Shown piece by piece: positions 24,055 through 33,866 of a DNA stretch of 64,000 bases (the first letter of the stretch is position 1; every line of letters begins with the position of its first letter). Origin of the DNA: Methanocorpusculum sp. (lineage in GTDB: Archaea > Halobacteriota > Methanomicrobia > Methanomicrobiales > Methanocorpusculaceae); NCBI GenBank assembly GCA_017399555.1, contig JAFQBW010000004.1, forward strand, positions 62,001 to 126,000, in the 5' to 3' direction. The position numbers were made by a program, and so were the translations under genes. The notes below the pieces were generated by a model that had not been told where the DNA came from, searched no databases, and was given only the letters and a program-made list of their open reading frames with translations.

Positions 24055-25251
24055 TCAAAGCCCCTTCAGCGGAACTTTTGCTTTCACTGCTGCAAACATC
24101 AGCACTGCAGCGGCAACCCCTGCAAACAGACTGCAGATACCAAGCCCGATGATGTAGGTAGGCCAGGGAAGCGTTCCGGCAGCCATTCCAAGGCATCCGA
24201 TGAAGACCAGCGTGAAGTTAAAGACCGAAGAGACTGAACCGGTGTCTCCGTCAAACTGGTTCATCAGAATTGCCAGGGCATACGGACGTGCGGCAAAAGC
24301 GGCGACCACGCAGAAGGTCATACCGATGAAGCAGACTGCAGGATTCAGGTATCCAACGCTCAGCATAATCAAACTGCTGACCAGAGAGAGAATGATAACC
24401 ACCACGCCCATGGACTTGTTCGAACCGCCTTTGGTGAGTCTCTGTAAGATGAGCATACCGACCGTTCCAAGCACCGCGTTTGTTGCGAGCAGATAACTGT
24501 AGGTCGTGCCGGCAAGTCCGAAACCTTCCACAAAGATATAGGAGGATACCGCAAGGTATGCCATAAACGGCAGGGAAAACATTCCCATCGAAAGCAGGAA
24601 CGCCATGAAGCTCTTGTGTTTGCAGATGCCAATCATCCGCTTAAAGACAGAGGGAATGCTGCCGGAAAGCTTCTCCTCCGCCGGCAGGGATTCGGTAAAC
24701 AGAAGGGTGATTATCAGACAGAGAATCGTCAGCACTCCCGGGAATGCAAGTGTTGACTGCCAGTTTACCGCCTCGATTAAGTATGCACCAAGAACCGGTG
24801 ATGCCACAGGACCGATAACTCCAAGTACCACTGAGAGCGTCAGCACGGTGTTTCTGACTTTTTCCTCGAAACAGTCCTTAATCAGCGCGATGGAGATAAC
24901 CATCATACCGCCGCTTGCTGCTCCCTGAATCATGCGGGCAAGGATGAACAGTTCAATGGTCGGTGCGGCGGCGGCAAAGAAACTGCTTATAATATAGATG
25001 ATGATGCTGACGGCAAGAACCGGCTTTCTTCCGTACTTGTCGCTGATAGGGCCCAAGGCAAGCATGGCGACTGCCTGGAAGAACATGAAGCCGTACAAGG
25101 TCATGTTCAGGATTGCATCTGTGGTCCCGAAGTATGCCACCATCTCCGGCAGTGCCGGCAGATACATATCTGTTGAAAACGGCGGAATGGTGGTGAGAAT
25201 TACAATAAGGAGTACGATTGCCCATGCGGGGAGATATTTCTGGGGGTTCAT
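24055..25251 (-). CDS. MFS drug/solute efflux transporter (Bcr/CflA-like)
   Basis: A 398-aa protein with 12 predicted helices. The MFS motif A loop GPISDKYGRKPVLA lies between helices 2 and 3, and the N-terminus TTIPPFSTDMYLPALPEMVAYFG with the D-M-Y-L-P motif is the hallmark of the Bcr/CflA drug:proton antiporter subfamily (DHA1). Motif C-like GVIGPVASPVLGAYL is also present. Substrate is unknown; sulfonamide, bicyclomycin or chloramphenicol export is known in bacterial relatives. It is divergent from the tetrapyrrole operon, and nothing suggests a functional link to it. Confidence 0.85.
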   Translation of the reverse strand: MNPQKYLPAWAIVLLIVILTTIPPFSTDMYLPALPEMVAYFGTTDAILNMTLYGFMFFQAVAMLALGPISDKYGRKPVLAVSIIIYIISSFFAAAAPTIELFILARMIQGAASGGMMVISIALIKDCFEEKVRNTVLTLSVVLGVIGPVASPVLGAYLIEAVNWQSTLAFPGVLTILCLIITLLFTESLPAEEKLSGSIPSVFKRMIGICKHKSFMAFLLSMGMFSLPFMAYLAVSSYIFVEGFGLAGTTYSYLLATNAVLGTVGMLILQRLTKGGSNKSMGVVVIILSLVSSLIMLSVGYLNPAVCFIGMTFCVVAAFAARPYALAILMNQFDGDTGSVSSVFNFTLVFIGCLGMAAGTLPWPTYIIGLGICSLFAGVAAAVLMFAAVKAKVPLKGL

Positions 25252-25322
25252 TTGCTGATATTGGATAGTTCATAATTCGTATTAAGCCCTGCTTATTTTT
25301 CAGAGTAAAGAGAAGAGGTATG

Positions 25323-25328
25323 TTTAAG
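25323..25328 (+). promoter_or_regulatory. TATA-like element of the tetrapyrrole operon
   Basis: TTTAAG is centred 27 nt before the ATG at 25353. It overlaps the earlier in-frame ATG at 25320, so the later ATG is the better start, with a leaderless first gene. Confidence 0.4.
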
Positions 25329-25352
25329 TCCAATTCAGACCAATCACACTAT

Positions 25353-25910
25353 ATGATTCCGCTGATGCTCGACCTCTCCGCGTCCTCTGTATTAGTTGTC
25401 GGAAGCGGTGCTGTCGGTCAGCGGAAAGCCGGATATTTTGCGGACTCCTGCCGGGAAGTTCGCCTGATAGATGAACTCCCCAAAAACCCGGAGGAACTGA
25501 TTTCCCGCTATGATATTATTGTCGCGGCAACCGCGTCGGAATCGGTAAACGCGACCATCTGCACTCTTGCCCGCTCTCTGAATAAATGGTACAACAGCGC
25601 AACGGGCATTGGAAACTTCCTCATCCCCGCGGCATTTTCAGAAGAGAACTTCACGCTTGCAGTTTCCACCGGCGGAAAAGCGCCGGCGGTCTCGGCATAT
25701 CTTCGCGATTACATCGGAGAAAATCTCCCTGCACTTTCGCCGATGATTTCCCTGCAGGAGACGCTTCGCGCTGAACTGAAAACCGTCGTCCCTGAACAGA
25801 AACGCCGGGCTGAAATTCTCCGCGCTGTTCTCGATGACTCTGCGGTCTGGCAGGCTCTGGAGGCAGGCGATGACGAGACAGCCCTCGCACTTTCCCGGAG
25901 GCATATATGA
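25353..25910 (+). CDS. Precorrin-2 dehydrogenase (siroheme-synthase N-terminal domain)
   Basis: Oxidises precorrin-2 to sirohydrochlorin with NAD+; some relatives also insert iron. The 185-aa protein has the Rossmann loop VVGSGAVGQRKAGYF near the N-terminus and the family pattern ATASESVNATICTLAR followed by NSATGIGNFLIPAAF, where CysG/Met8 proteins have the N-x-x-x-x-x-x-x-F(I/L)xPA segment. A longer frame from 25320 is possible, but a TATA-like element overlaps its start. It opens the operon that leads to sirohydrochlorin, the branch point for coenzyme F430, cobamides and siroheme. Its stop overlaps hemA by 4 bp. Confidence 0.85.
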   Translation: MIPLMLDLSASSVLVVGSGAVGQRKAGYFADSCREVRLIDELPKNPEELISRYDIIVAATASESVNATICTLARSLNKWYNSATGIGNFLIPAAFSEENFTLAVSTGGKAPAVSAYLRDYIGENLPALSPMISLQETLRAELKTVVPEQKRRAEILRAVLDDSAVWQALEAGDDETALALSRRHI

Positions 25911-27139
25911 ACACCAGCCTTGCCTTAGCGGTTTTCTCGCATGCAAAGCACAGCAGTGCAGAGCTTGCCGCCTGCCGCTTTGCTGAGGAGAGCGACTTTT
26001 ACGCATCCGCTCCCTTTTCCGGCTGTATGATTCTGCAGACCTGCAACCGTGTAGAAATCCTCATTCACGGCGGGGCAGATGCCCTTTCTGCCTATCTTGC
26101 CGAGGCGGGCAAAGAGGGCTTTGCTGTTCTCGAAGGAGAAGTGGTTCTCAGCCATCTGTTAGAGCTTGCCGCTGGTACTCAGTCTCTTATCGTTGGCGAA
26201 GACCAGATATTAGGGCAGATGAAGAAGGCACTTTCCGCCGCAGAGGAAGCAGGGGCGGCTGATGCTGTAATCTCTGCCTGTGTTTCCAACGCTGTCCGCT
26301 TCGGTGTGTCCGTCCGGCAGAAAACCGCCATCAACCGGGGGGCAGTATCCATCGGTTCAGCCGCTGTTCTGCTGGCGGAAGAAGAGCTTGGAACACTTGA
26401 CGGCAGAAATATCTTGGTTGTCGGAGGCGGCGAGACAGGAAGGCTCGTTGCCAAAGCGCTTTCCGAAAAGGACATCCGGGCAATCTATGTGGCAAACAGA
26501 AGCTTCGAAAACGCGGTCGCCCTCGCCGAAGAAATCGGCGGCCGCGCCATGCGGCTTGACCAGCTTTACTCCTGCCTTGCGGAAGCGGATGTTGTCATCT
26601 CCTGTACCGCAGCCCCGCATGAAATCATCCGGGCAGAACCGCTTTCCGCTCTCATGAAAACCCGTCTCTGGCCGCTCGACGAGTCTCCGCGAAAGCTTCT
26701 CATGATTGACATCGCCTCTCCGCCGGACATTGAGTATGCCTGTGCGGACATTTCCGGCGTCTCGCTTTATACCATCGATGACCTGGAGGGAATCTCGAAG
26801 CGGAATATGGAGTCCAGACGCCGCGAGATTCAGAGTGCCGAAGATCTCATCTCCGCATACCTTCCGGAGTTTGTGCGGATTATCAACCGCACTGCCGCAG
26901 GCGATGTTTTGGCAGAACTCTACTCATGGGCGGAAGACATCCGCTGCCGCGAGGCGGAAAAAGCCGTCCGGGCAATCCGCTTAGGCGGCGATGCAAAAGA
27001 GATTATTGAAAAACTGACTTTGTCGCTGACAAAGAAACTCCTGGATGACGCAGGGGCTGCGATCCGCCGTTCCGCAGAAGAGTGCCGCATCGACCAGGCA
27101 AAGTCCTTAGTGACAGCCATTACCGCGAGGAAACCATAA
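25907..27139 (+). CDS. hemA: Glutamyl-tRNA reductase
   Basis: Reduces glutamyl-tRNA(Glu) to glutamate-1-semialdehyde, the first committed step of the C5 tetrapyrrole pathway, using NADPH. The 410-aa protein has the catalytic Cys46 in LQTCNRVEI, the SLIVGEDQILGQMKKAL motif, and the NADPH-binding loop VVGGGETGRLVAKAL near 170-185, followed by the C-terminal dimerisation helices. It overlaps the preceding dehydrogenase gene by 4 bp and abuts hemB, so translation is probably coupled across the operon. Confidence 0.96.
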   Translation: MNTSLALAVFSHAKHSSAELAACRFAEESDFYASAPFSGCMILQTCNRVEILIHGGADALSAYLAEAGKEGFAVLEGEVVLSHLLELAAGTQSLIVGEDQILGQMKKALSAAEEAGAADAVISACVSNAVRFGVSVRQKTAINRGAVSIGSAAVLLAEEELGTLDGRNILVVGGGETGRLVAKALSEKDIRAIYVANRSFENAVALAEEIGGRAMRLDQLYSCLAEADVVISCTAAPHEIIRAEPLSALMKTRLWPLDESPRKLLMIDIASPPDIEYACADISGVSLYTIDDLEGISKRNMESRRREIQSAEDLISAYLPEFVRIINRTAAGDVLAELYSWAEDIRCREAEKAVRAIRLGGDAKEIIEKLTLSLTKKLLDDAGAAIRRSAEECRIDQAKSLVTAITARKP

Positions 27140-28117
27140 ATGTACCCGAAAACCCGTTTACGCCGTCTGAGACGCGATATTCTCCGTCCGATATTCACCG
27201 AGACCAGACTCTCTCCCGAAGCATTCTGCCTCCCGCTCTTCTTTGACGAAGCAGCAGAAGAGGAGATTCCAATCTCTTCCATGCCCGGACAGGTTCGCTA
27301 TCCGCTCTCTGCGGCAGGAAAACTTGCCCGCGAGCTGTTTGCCGAAGGTGTTCGGTCCGTTGTTCTCTTCGGCATCCCGAAGGAAAAGGACGCCGCGGCT
27401 TCTCAGGCGTTTGCTCGCGACGGTGTCATCCAGAAAGCGGTCTCTGCCATGAAGGCCGCAGAGCCAAAACTTGTGGTCATCACTGACCTCTGTGCCTGCG
27501 AGTACACTTCCCACGGGCACTGCGGAATCATTAAAGAGACCTGCGGCGGCTTTGAACTCGATAATGATGCGTCTCTTGTTCTCATGCAGAAGATTGCGGT
27601 CTCGCAGGCAGAGGCAGGAGCGGATATGGTCGCTCCTTCCTGTATGCTCGACGGCATGGTTTCTGCCATCCGCGATGCACTCGATGCGGCAGGATACTCT
27701 CACATCCCGATTATGTCCTACAGCACAAAGTTTGCGTCCTCACTCTACGGACCATTCCGGGAGGCCGCGGATTCCGGATTCTCCTTCGGGGATAGAAAAA
27801 GCTACCAGATGAATCCGGCAAATGTCCGTGAGGCATTCCGCGAGAGTGAACTCGACGCGGCAGAAGGGGCTGACGTGCTGATGGTAAAGCCGGCAACCTT
27901 CTATCTGGATGTCTTATCCGATATCCGCTCTCTGGGACTTCCGGTTGCCGCATATCATGTTTCCGGCGAGTATGCAATGATTAAAGCCGCGGCACTAAAC
28001 GGCTGGCTGGATGAGAAAGCGGTCGTTCTTGAGGCTATGACTTCGCTGAAACGGGCAGGCGCGGATTTGATTATCACCTATTATACCCGCGATATTCTGA
28101 GGTGGCTCAATGAATGA
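27140..28117 (+). CDS. hemB: Porphobilinogen synthase (delta-aminolevulinate dehydratase)
   Basis: Condenses two 5-aminolevulinates to porphobilinogen. The 325-aa enzyme shows the zinc-binding Cys set in [14 protein letters not shown] (Cys118, Cys120, Cys128), so it is the zinc-dependent type, and both Schiff-base lysines, in [12 protein letters not shown] and [12 protein letters not shown]. The ATG follows the hemA stop directly, and the gene overlaps hemL by 8 bp. Length and motif spacing are normal. Confidence 0.96.
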   Translation: MYPKTRLRRLRRDILRPIFTETRLSPEAFCLPLFFDEAAEEEIPISSMPGQVRYPLSAAGKLARELFAEGVRSVVLFGIPKEKDAAASQAFARDGVIQKAVSAMKAAEPKLVVITDLCACEYTSHGHCGIIKETCGGFELDNDASLVLMQKIAVSQAEAGADMVAPSCMLDGMVSAIRDALDAAGYSHIPIMSYSTKFASSLYGPFREAADSGFSFGDRKSYQMNPANVREAFRESELDAAEGADVLMVKPATFYLDVLSDIRSLGLPVAAYHVSGEYAMIKAAALNGWLDEKAVVLEAMTSLKRAGADLIITYYTRDILRWLNE

Positions 28118-29366
28118 TGCTGTCTGCGGAAAGCGCAGCCGCGAACTTTTCGCTGAAGCAAAGACGCTTCTTCCCGGCGGCGTTGCAAGTCCGGTCAGAG
28201 CAATACAGCCCTATCCGTTCTATACGGCCTCAGCTTCCGGCTGCCGGCTGAAGACGGTTGACGGCGCAGAGTACATCGACTGCTGTTTAGGGTATGGTCC
28301 GCTTCTGTTAGGCCACGCCCACTCCGCGGTTGCCGAAGCTGTGGCAGATCAGCTTTCCCGTGGAACACTGTTCGGCACACCGTCGGAACTTGAGCTCGAC
28401 CTTGCCCGCATAATTACCGCAGACTATCCGTCTATTGATATGCTCCGGTTTGTCTCGACCGGAACTGAGGCAACGCTGTCTGCTCTGCGGCTTGCCCGCG
28501 GGTTTACGGGAAAGACGGAGATTGTCAAAGTCGAAGGGGGCTTTCACGGAGCGCATGAATCGGTTCTGGTTGCCGCCGGAAGCGGAGCGCTCACGCATGG
28601 AACGCCTGACTCTGCCGGCGTTCCGGCGGAGTTTGCGGCGGCAACCAGGCAGGTTGCCTATAATGATGCAGAAGCCCTTGAAGAGCTTCTCGCCAAAAAT
28701 GACAACATTGCCGCATTCATCATCGAACCGGTGCTGGGAAATGTCGGTCCTGTCCTTCCGGAGGCTGGATATCTGGAAGCGGTCCGCGAGATTACCCGCG
28801 CTCATGATGTCCTCTTAATCTTCGATGAGGTCATCACCGGCTACCGCTTGGGTCTGAGCGGTGCGCAGGGGAAATTCGGCGTCACGCCGGACATCACAAC
28901 GCTTGGAAAAATCGTCGGCGGCGGTCTTCCGGTCGGTGTTTTCGGGGCACGCCGCGAGATTATGGAGATGGTATCGCCTTCGGGTGCTGTGTACAACGCT
29001 GGAACGTTCAACGCCAATCCGCTTTCTATGGCGGCAGGAATTGCGGCGCTCCGCTTCCTGCATGAGAATGCAGGACTCTACGGCAAAGTGGAGGCTTCTG
29101 TCTCCCGCATCCGGGAAAGCATCCGCGGAAACACGGATTCTTTTGTCTCCTGCGGTTCGATGTTCAAATACTTCTTCCGCGAGACTGCACCGAAGAATTA
29201 CCGCGAGGCAAAGGAGTCTGATACTGCCGCTTTCCGGTCGTTCTGGGAGTCCGCACTTGGTGCAGGTGTCTTCCTTCCGCCGTCGCAGTTTGAGACGAAC
29301 TTCCTCTCTTTCGCCCATGACGCGACGGCAGTGGACAAACTCTGCGAGGTGTACGGATGTCTGTAA
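28110..29366 (+). CDS. hemL: Glutamate-1-semialdehyde 2,1-aminomutase
   Basis: PLP enzyme converting glutamate-1-semialdehyde to 5-aminolevulinate. At 418 aa it is typical of class III aminotransferase-like mutases. The PLP lysine is Lys267 in [25 protein letters not shown] holds the conserved Asp that contacts the pyridine nitrogen, and [20 protein letters not shown] forms the phosphate-binding region. The N-terminal [13 protein letters not shown] is characteristic of HemL. It overlaps hemB by 8 bp and hemC by 10 bp. Confidence 0.96.
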   Translation: MNDAVCGKRSRELFAEAKTLLPGGVASPVRAIQPYPFYTASASGCRLKTVDGAEYIDCCLGYGPLLLGHAHSAVAEAVADQLSRGTLFGTPSELELDLARIITADYPSIDMLRFVSTGTEATLSALRLARGFTGKTEIVKVEGGFHGAHESVLVAAGSGALTHGTPDSAGVPAEFAAATRQVAYNDAEALEELLAKNDNIAAFIIEPVLGNVGPVLPEAGYLEAVREITRAHDVLLIFDEVITGYRLGLSGAQGKFGVTPDITTLGKIVGGGLPVGVFGARREIMEMVSPSGAVYNAGTFNANPLSMAAGIAALRFLHENAGLYGKVEASVSRIRESIRGNTDSFVSCGSMFKYFFRETAPKNYREAKESDTAAFRSFWESALGAGVFLPPSQFETNFLSFAHDATAVDKLCEVYGCL

Positions 29367-30250
29367 TCAGAATCGGAACAAGGGGAAGCAAACTCGCGCT
29401 TGCCCAGACAAACCGGGTTGCGGCTCTCTTGGATGAGCAGGGAGTCAGGACGGAGATTGAGATTATCTCCACCCGCGGCGACCGCGTGACCGACCGCGCA
29501 CTGCATGAAGCAGGAGGCTATGGTCTGTTCGTCCGCGAGCTCGACAACGCGATTCTGGATGGAAGAATCGATGCGGCTGTCCACAGCATGAAGGACATAC
29601 CGGCAGAACGTCCGGCAGGACTTGTGCTTTCTGCGGTTCTCAGACGCGACCCGCCGTTTGATTTCCTCGCAGTGGAAAAACCGATGGAGGAGGTGTCAAC
29701 TATTGGAACCTCCTCCCTTCGCAGGCGGGCACAGCTTCTCCGTTACTATCATCAGTATCCGGAGATGCATGTCGCAAACCTCCGCGGAAACATTGACACG
29801 CGTCTTGCAAAACTTGAAGCCGGCGAGTATGATGCTATTGTCTTAGCCGAGGCGGCGCTGATTCGTCTTGGACTGCATGTCCACGGTTTCCGGCTTTCTG
29901 CAGACTCCTTTGTTCCTGCCCCCAATCAGGGAACTATTGCGGTGGTTTCCCGCGATACCGCAGAACTTCGTGCGGCTTTTGCCCCGCTGAATGATTCCCA
30001 GACCGCGTTTGATACCGCGGCAGAGCGGGCGGTCATGGAGGAGATTGGCGGCGGATGTTTTACTCCGCAGGGAGTGTACTGTCAGGGCGGAAAGATTCTT
30101 GCCGAGATTTTATCACTTGACGGCACGAAATCCTGCCGGGTCGAGGGGATGATTTCCTCAATCGAGGAAGCACATGCAATCGGCCGCGAGTTAAAGGAGC
30201 GTGCGGCGGATTTAATCGCCGCTGCCCGCAGGGTTGTGGAGGGAGAATGA
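29357..30250 (+). CDS. hemC: Porphobilinogen deaminase (hydroxymethylbilane synthase)
   Basis: Polymerises four porphobilinogens into hydroxymethylbilane. The 297-aa protein begins with [15 protein letters not shown], contains [13 protein letters not shown] and [13 protein letters not shown], and carries the dipyrromethane-cofactor Cys234 in GGGCFTPQG. All are invariant family features. It overlaps hemL by 10 bp and cobA by 4 bp. The gene usually following is hemD, which is missing here. Confidence 0.96.
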   Translation: MSVIRIGTRGSKLALAQTNRVAALLDEQGVRTEIEIISTRGDRVTDRALHEAGGYGLFVRELDNAILDGRIDAAVHSMKDIPAERPAGLVLSAVLRRDPPFDFLAVEKPMEEVSTIGTSSLRRRAQLLRYYHQYPEMHVANLRGNIDTRLAKLEAGEYDAIVLAEAALIRLGLHVHGFRLSADSFVPAPNQGTIAVVSRDTAELRAAFAPLNDSQTAFDTAAERAVMEEIGGGCFTPQGVYCQGGKILAEILSLDGTKSCRVEGMISSIEEAHAIGRELKERAADLIAAARRVVEGE

Positions 30251-30975
30251 CCGGAAAAGTCTATCTGGTCGGTTCCGGTCCGGGAGGTCTTGGTCTTTTG
30301 ACCTTCCGCGCCCGCGAGGTGATTGATTCTGCAGATGTCATTCTCTACGACCAGCTTCCGGGAGAGGAGATTATCTCCTCCCTTCCGGCGGCGGCAGAGA
30401 AGATTGATGTCGGTAAATACGGCGGACACCATACGATGCGGCAGGAGGATATCGAGTCTCTGCTGGTCCATCTTGCATCAGAGGGCAAGACGGTTGTCCG
30501 GCTCAAAGGGGGAGACCCCTTTGTCTTTGGACGCGGAGGCGAGGAGATGGAAACGCTTCGCGCCGCAGGAATTCCGGTAGAAGCTGTTCCCGGAATCACA
30601 AGCGGGATTGCCGTTCCGGAATCAGTCGGCATTCCGGTAACGCACCGCGAGTATGCAAGTTCTGTAACACTGATTACCGGTCACGAGGACCCGAAAAAGG
30701 AGGTATCTTCGATTAACTGGGAGTGGCTTGCACAGTCTCCCGGGACAATTGTAATCTACATGGGTGTCAAAAACATCCCGGTGATTGCGGAAAAACTCAT
30801 AGGGCATGGGATGGCGGAAGTGACCAAGGTTGCGGTCATCGAAAACGGCTTTCGGGAAAACCAGCGGGTAACCTGCACTACGCTTGCAGAACTGCCGGCG
30901 GCAGCAGCCGTGGTCGGCTTCAAAGCACCGGCAGTGATTATCATCGGCGAAGTGGTCTCGCTGTATCGCCGATAA
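30247..30975 (+). CDS. cobA: Uroporphyrinogen-III C-methyltransferase
   Basis: Methylates uroporphyrinogen III at C2 and C7 with SAM to give precorrin-2. The 242-aa protein has the N-terminal VYLVGSGPGGLGLLT SAM-site loop, the VVRLKGGDPFVFGRGGEE motif, and AVPGITSGIAVPESVGIPVTHR, all diagnostic of the SUMT family. It is the last gene of the operon, which encodes both the enzyme before (hemC) and the one after (precorrin-2 dehydrogenase, first gene) but not uroporphyrinogen-III synthase. A 35-bp gap with a promoter-like stretch separates it from the PLP decarboxylase. Confidence 0.95.
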   Translation: MTGKVYLVGSGPGGLGLLTFRAREVIDSADVILYDQLPGEEIISSLPAAAEKIDVGKYGGHHTMRQEDIESLLVHLASEGKTVVRLKGGDPFVFGRGGEEMETLRAAGIPVEAVPGITSGIAVPESVGIPVTHREYASSVTLITGHEDPKKEVSSINWEWLAQSPGTIVIYMGVKNIPVIAEKLIGHGMAEVTKVAVIENGFRENQRVTCTTLAELPAAAAVVGFKAPAVIIIGEVVSLYRR

Positions 30976-31010
30976 GATAAACTAAATACTGCCGCGGCAC
31001 ATTTTCTATC

Positions 31011-32174
31011 ATGAAAAATGCCGATGCGTATTACCTGTACGATGAAGCAGTGATTCTGGAAAATCTCCAGATTCTCCGGAAGACATTTCCGGATTTCCGC
31101 TTCTTCTACTCCGCAAAAACCAATCCCAACAGACATATTCTGGAAACACTTCTTGCAAACGGGTGCGGAATTGACGCGGCATCGGCAGGGGAAGTCCGCC
31201 TTGCAGAAAGTTTCGGCGTTGCAAAAGAGAACATCAGCTATTCCGCTCCCGGAAAAACTGATGATGACATCCGCTCATCCCTTCCGCACTGCCGTCTCAT
31301 CGCAGACAGCGTGGGCGAACTTTCCCGCATTGACAAAATTGCCGGAGAGCTTGGCGGCGGATTTGAAATCGGTATCCGCATCAACCCAGCATTCGGCATG
31401 GATACAGAAGCAGGGGGGCCTTCACAGTTCGGCATTGACTATGAACTTCTGGAAAGCCTTCCGAAACTGCAGAACGCAGAAATTACCAGCATCCACATCC
31501 ACATTCAGTCCCAGAATCTGGGATGGGAAACCCTTGCCCGCTACTATGAAAACGTATTCTCCCTTGCCGCAGAACTGAAAACCCGCGGATTTGCTATTCG
31601 CATCATCAACTTCGGCAGCGGATGCGGCATTGTCTATGATGAATCCTGCCAGACGCCGCTTGATATGGCGGCGTTAGGTACGGCAGTACGCGAGCTTACT
31701 TCCCGCTATGCCGGAATCGCAGACGAGCTTATCATTGAGCCGGGACGTTATCTGGTTGGAAATGCCGGTGTATTCCGAACCCGCATCATCGACAGGAAAG
31801 TTTCCCGCGGCAAAACCTATCTGATTGCCTCCGGCGGTATGAATGGATTCCTGCGTCCGGCAGCCGCCAACATCGCAAAACTCTACGGTCCTGTCTCCCG
31901 CGGGGCAGAACCTCTTATCTCCTGCGAACATCCCTGCAGGATATCGGTTCAGAACAACTCTTCCGAAACTGAAGAGGTTACCGTTACCGGAAATCTCTGT
32001 TCCGGCTTTGACGTCTTTGCCCGCGACATTGTTCTGCCGAAGGCAGAGGTGGGAGACTATCTGGAGTTCTCGAACGCCGGAAGTTATGCCTGCACACTCT
32101 CGCTTCGGGAGTTTGCCTCCCAGCCGAAGGTTCGTGAGTTCTTCCAGACTGTATCCGGCGAGGTGCGTGAGTAA
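31011..32174 (+). CDS. PLP-dependent decarboxylase, Orn/DAP/Arg decarboxylase family 2
   Basis: A 387-aa fold-type III enzyme. The PLP lysine is Lys36 in YSAKTNPNRHIL; the phosphate-binding Gly-rich loop FGSGCGIVYD, the EPGRYLVGNAGVF segment and the C-terminal LCSGFDVFARD with GDYLEFSNAGSYACTLS complete the family pattern. Diaminopimelate decarboxylase is the nearest well-known member, but the usual C-E-S-x-D motif is altered (C-S-G-F-D) and no lysine-pathway genes lie nearby, so ornithine, arginine or carboxynorspermidine-type substrates are also possible. The stop codon is directly followed by the ATG of the DUF1624 gene, suggesting an operon. Confidence 0.75.
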   Translation: MKNADAYYLYDEAVILENLQILRKTFPDFRFFYSAKTNPNRHILETLLANGCGIDAASAGEVRLAESFGVAKENISYSAPGKTDDDIRSSLPHCRLIADSVGELSRIDKIAGELGGGFEIGIRINPAFGMDTEAGGPSQFGIDYELLESLPKLQNAEITSIHIHIQSQNLGWETLARYYENVFSLAAELKTRGFAIRIINFGSGCGIVYDESCQTPLDMAALGTAVRELTSRYAGIADELIIEPGRYLVGNAGVFRTRIIDRKVSRGKTYLIASGGMNGFLRPAAANIAKLYGPVSRGAEPLISCEHPCRISVQNNSSETEEVTVTGNLCSGFDVFARDIVLPKAEVGDYLEFSNAGSYACTLSLREFASQPKVREFFQTVSGEVRE

Positions 32175-32897
32175 ATGGGCGAGCGGTACTATGAGGTGGA
32201 TGCAGTTCGCGGAACTGCCCTTCTCCTTATGGTACTCTATCACACCCTCTTTTGTCTCTCTTTATTCAGCATCATCACCTGGTTCGACCCGCAGGTAATC
32301 AGCGGGGCGGCAGGGGCTGCGGTTTTCATTTTTATTGCGGGACTCTCGTTAATTCTTGCCGGAAGACGCCCATCCGGTGTTGTCAGGCGCGGGGTTCAGC
32401 TTTTGCTCCTCGGCCTGATTATCACGGCTGTCACGGCAGTTGTCTATCCGCAGGGCTGTGTTGTCTTCGGCATCCTGCATCTTATCGGATGCGGAACGAT
32501 TCTCTCGATACCGTTCCTTTCTGAAACGGTGAAATGGTATGTTCCGGCGGCGGCAGGACTTGGTATCATCATTCTCTCCTGCTTTCTGCAGGGGATTTCC
32601 GGAAATTTGCTGCTTCTGCCTTTTGGAATGCCGTATCCCGGATTTACTTCAATAGACTACGAACCTCTTATCCCCTGGTTCGGGGTGATGCTTCTTGGAA
32701 TTTCCGCAGGGAAGATACTCTATCCGTCAGGAAAACGCGGAGCTTTGGCTTCCCGCATCCCGCCAATGCCTGCGGCACTTTCTCCGCTGTGTTTTGTCGG
32801 GCGGCATACACTTCTTATCTATATGCTCCATATCCCGGTGATTATCCTTCTCATCTTCCTCATCTTTCCGGATGCGGTCTTTGCGTTTCTGTTTTGA
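32175..32897 (+). CDS. DUF1624 (heparan-alpha-glucosaminide acetyltransferase-like) membrane protein
   Basis: A 240-aa integral membrane protein with about seven helices. The N-terminus RYYEVDAVRGTALLLMVLYHTLF is the signature of the DUF1624/HGSNAT catalytic domain (Asp-Arg-Gly near the first helix and a His in the next turn), and the C-terminus FVGRHTLLIYMLHIPVI contains the second conserved His. Related enzymes transfer acyl groups from cytosolic acyl-CoA to external glycans or polymers; the acceptor here is unknown. It starts on the base after the decarboxylase stop codon. Confidence 0.75.
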   Translation: MGERYYEVDAVRGTALLLMVLYHTLFCLSLFSIITWFDPQVISGAAGAAVFIFIAGLSLILAGRRPSGVVRRGVQLLLLGLIITAVTAVVYPQGCVVFGILHLIGCGTILSIPFLSETVKWYVPAAAGLGIIILSCFLQGISGNLLLLPFGMPYPGFTSIDYEPLIPWFGVMLLGISAGKILYPSGKRGALASRIPPMPAALSPLCFVGRHTLLIYMLHIPVIILLIFLIFPDAVFAFLF

Positions 32898-32952
32898 AAC
32901 ATACCTTAATATCCTGTGAAGGAAAATAGAGAAACCATAGGAGAAGATACAA

Positions 32953-33705
32953 ATGACTGAATTATTAGCAGGAAAGGTTGCTGTCGTCACCGGCGGAACA
33001 CGCGGAATCGGACTTGCGACGGTGAAAAAGTTCTTGGAAAACGGAGCAAAGGTTGTCCTTTTCGGCTCGCGCCAGGAAAGTGTGGACAAGGCGTTATCTC
33101 AGCTGAAAGCAGAAAACCCTGCCTGGAATGTTGACGGCGACTGGCCGGACTTAAACAGCGGAGAGGCTGTTCGTGCGGCATTTGCAAAGATTAAGGATGC
33201 CTATGGAAAAATCGACATTCTGGTAAACAATGCCGGCGTTTCCGACAGCACGCCGATTGGAAATTACGAGGACGGTCAGTTCGAGAAGGTCATCAACTTA
33301 AATGTCAATGCAATTGCTGTGGCTGTCCGCGCAGTGGTTCCGATTATGCGTGAGCAGGGCGGAGGCGTTATCTTAAACACGAGTTCCATGGTTTCCATCT
33401 CCGGCCAGCCGTCCGGTGTCGCCTATCCGGCAAGCAAGTTTGCGGTAAACGGTCTGACGCTTTCCTTAGCCCGTGAGCTTGGCCCGTCGAACATCCGTGT
33501 AAATGCAGTCGCTCCGGGAATTACGAATACGGATATGGTTGCCGCTCTTCCGGAACAGATGATTGCCCCGATGATCCAGGCAATCCCGCTTCGGAGAATC
33601 GGTGAGCCGGAGGACATCGCAAACGGATTCCTCTTCCTTGCTTCTGACCTCGCAAGTTACGTTACCGGTGAGATTCTCTCGGTTGACGGGGCAATGAGAT
33701 CCTAA
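32953..33705 (+). CDS. Short-chain dehydrogenase/reductase (FabG-like)
   Basis: A 250-aa NAD(P)-dependent oxidoreductase. The cofactor loop TGGTRGIG is at residues 13-20, NNAG follows near 90, and the catalytic tetrad is complete: Ser about 145, Tyr158 and Lys162 in YPASK, plus Asn near 118. The C-terminal YVTGEILSVDGAM ending is typical of FabG and related glucose-dehydrogenase-like SDRs. The substrate is unknown; archaea generally lack bacterial fatty-acid synthesis, so beta-ketoacyl-ACP reduction is unlikely. An AGGAGA SD lies 7-8 nt before the ATG, and a T7 run after the stop codon (33718-33724) may terminate it. Confidence 0.88.
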   Translation: MTELLAGKVAVVTGGTRGIGLATVKKFLENGAKVVLFGSRQESVDKALSQLKAENPAWNVDGDWPDLNSGEAVRAAFAKIKDAYGKIDILVNNAGVSDSTPIGNYEDGQFEKVINLNVNAIAVAVRAVVPIMREQGGGVILNTSSMVSISGQPSGVAYPASKFAVNGLTLSLARELGPSNIRVNAVAPGITNTDMVAALPEQMIAPMIQAIPLRRIGEPEDIANGFLFLASDLASYVTGEILSVDGAMRS

Positions 33706-33755
33706 ACCATTTCACTATTTTTTTGTGCGCACCGGTATTTTTCCAAAATTCTGCA

Positions 33756-33793
33756 TTTTTCAAAAACCTCTAGAATATCTTATTTTTGAAAAA
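33756..33793. repeat. Perfect 11-bp A/T inverted repeat
   Basis: TTTTTCAAAAA and TTTTTGAAAAA are separated by 16 bp in the 161-bp interval between the SDR gene and the META lipoprotein, upstream of the latter's TATA box. It may be a regulator site or part of termination after the SDR gene; base composition alone makes A/T repeats more frequent. Confidence 0.35.
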
Positions 33794-33836
33794 TAAGCGT
33801 TTAATAACTGCGAAATTTTTCGTAACTTAAACCAAG

Positions 33837-33843
33837 TATATAT
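33837..33843 (+). promoter_or_regulatory. TATA box for the META-domain lipoprotein
   Basis: TATATAT is centred 27 nt before the ATG at 33867, consistent with a leaderless transcript. Confidence 0.55.
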
Positions 33844-33866
33844 GCTCCAAGGTGCAATGATGTAGT

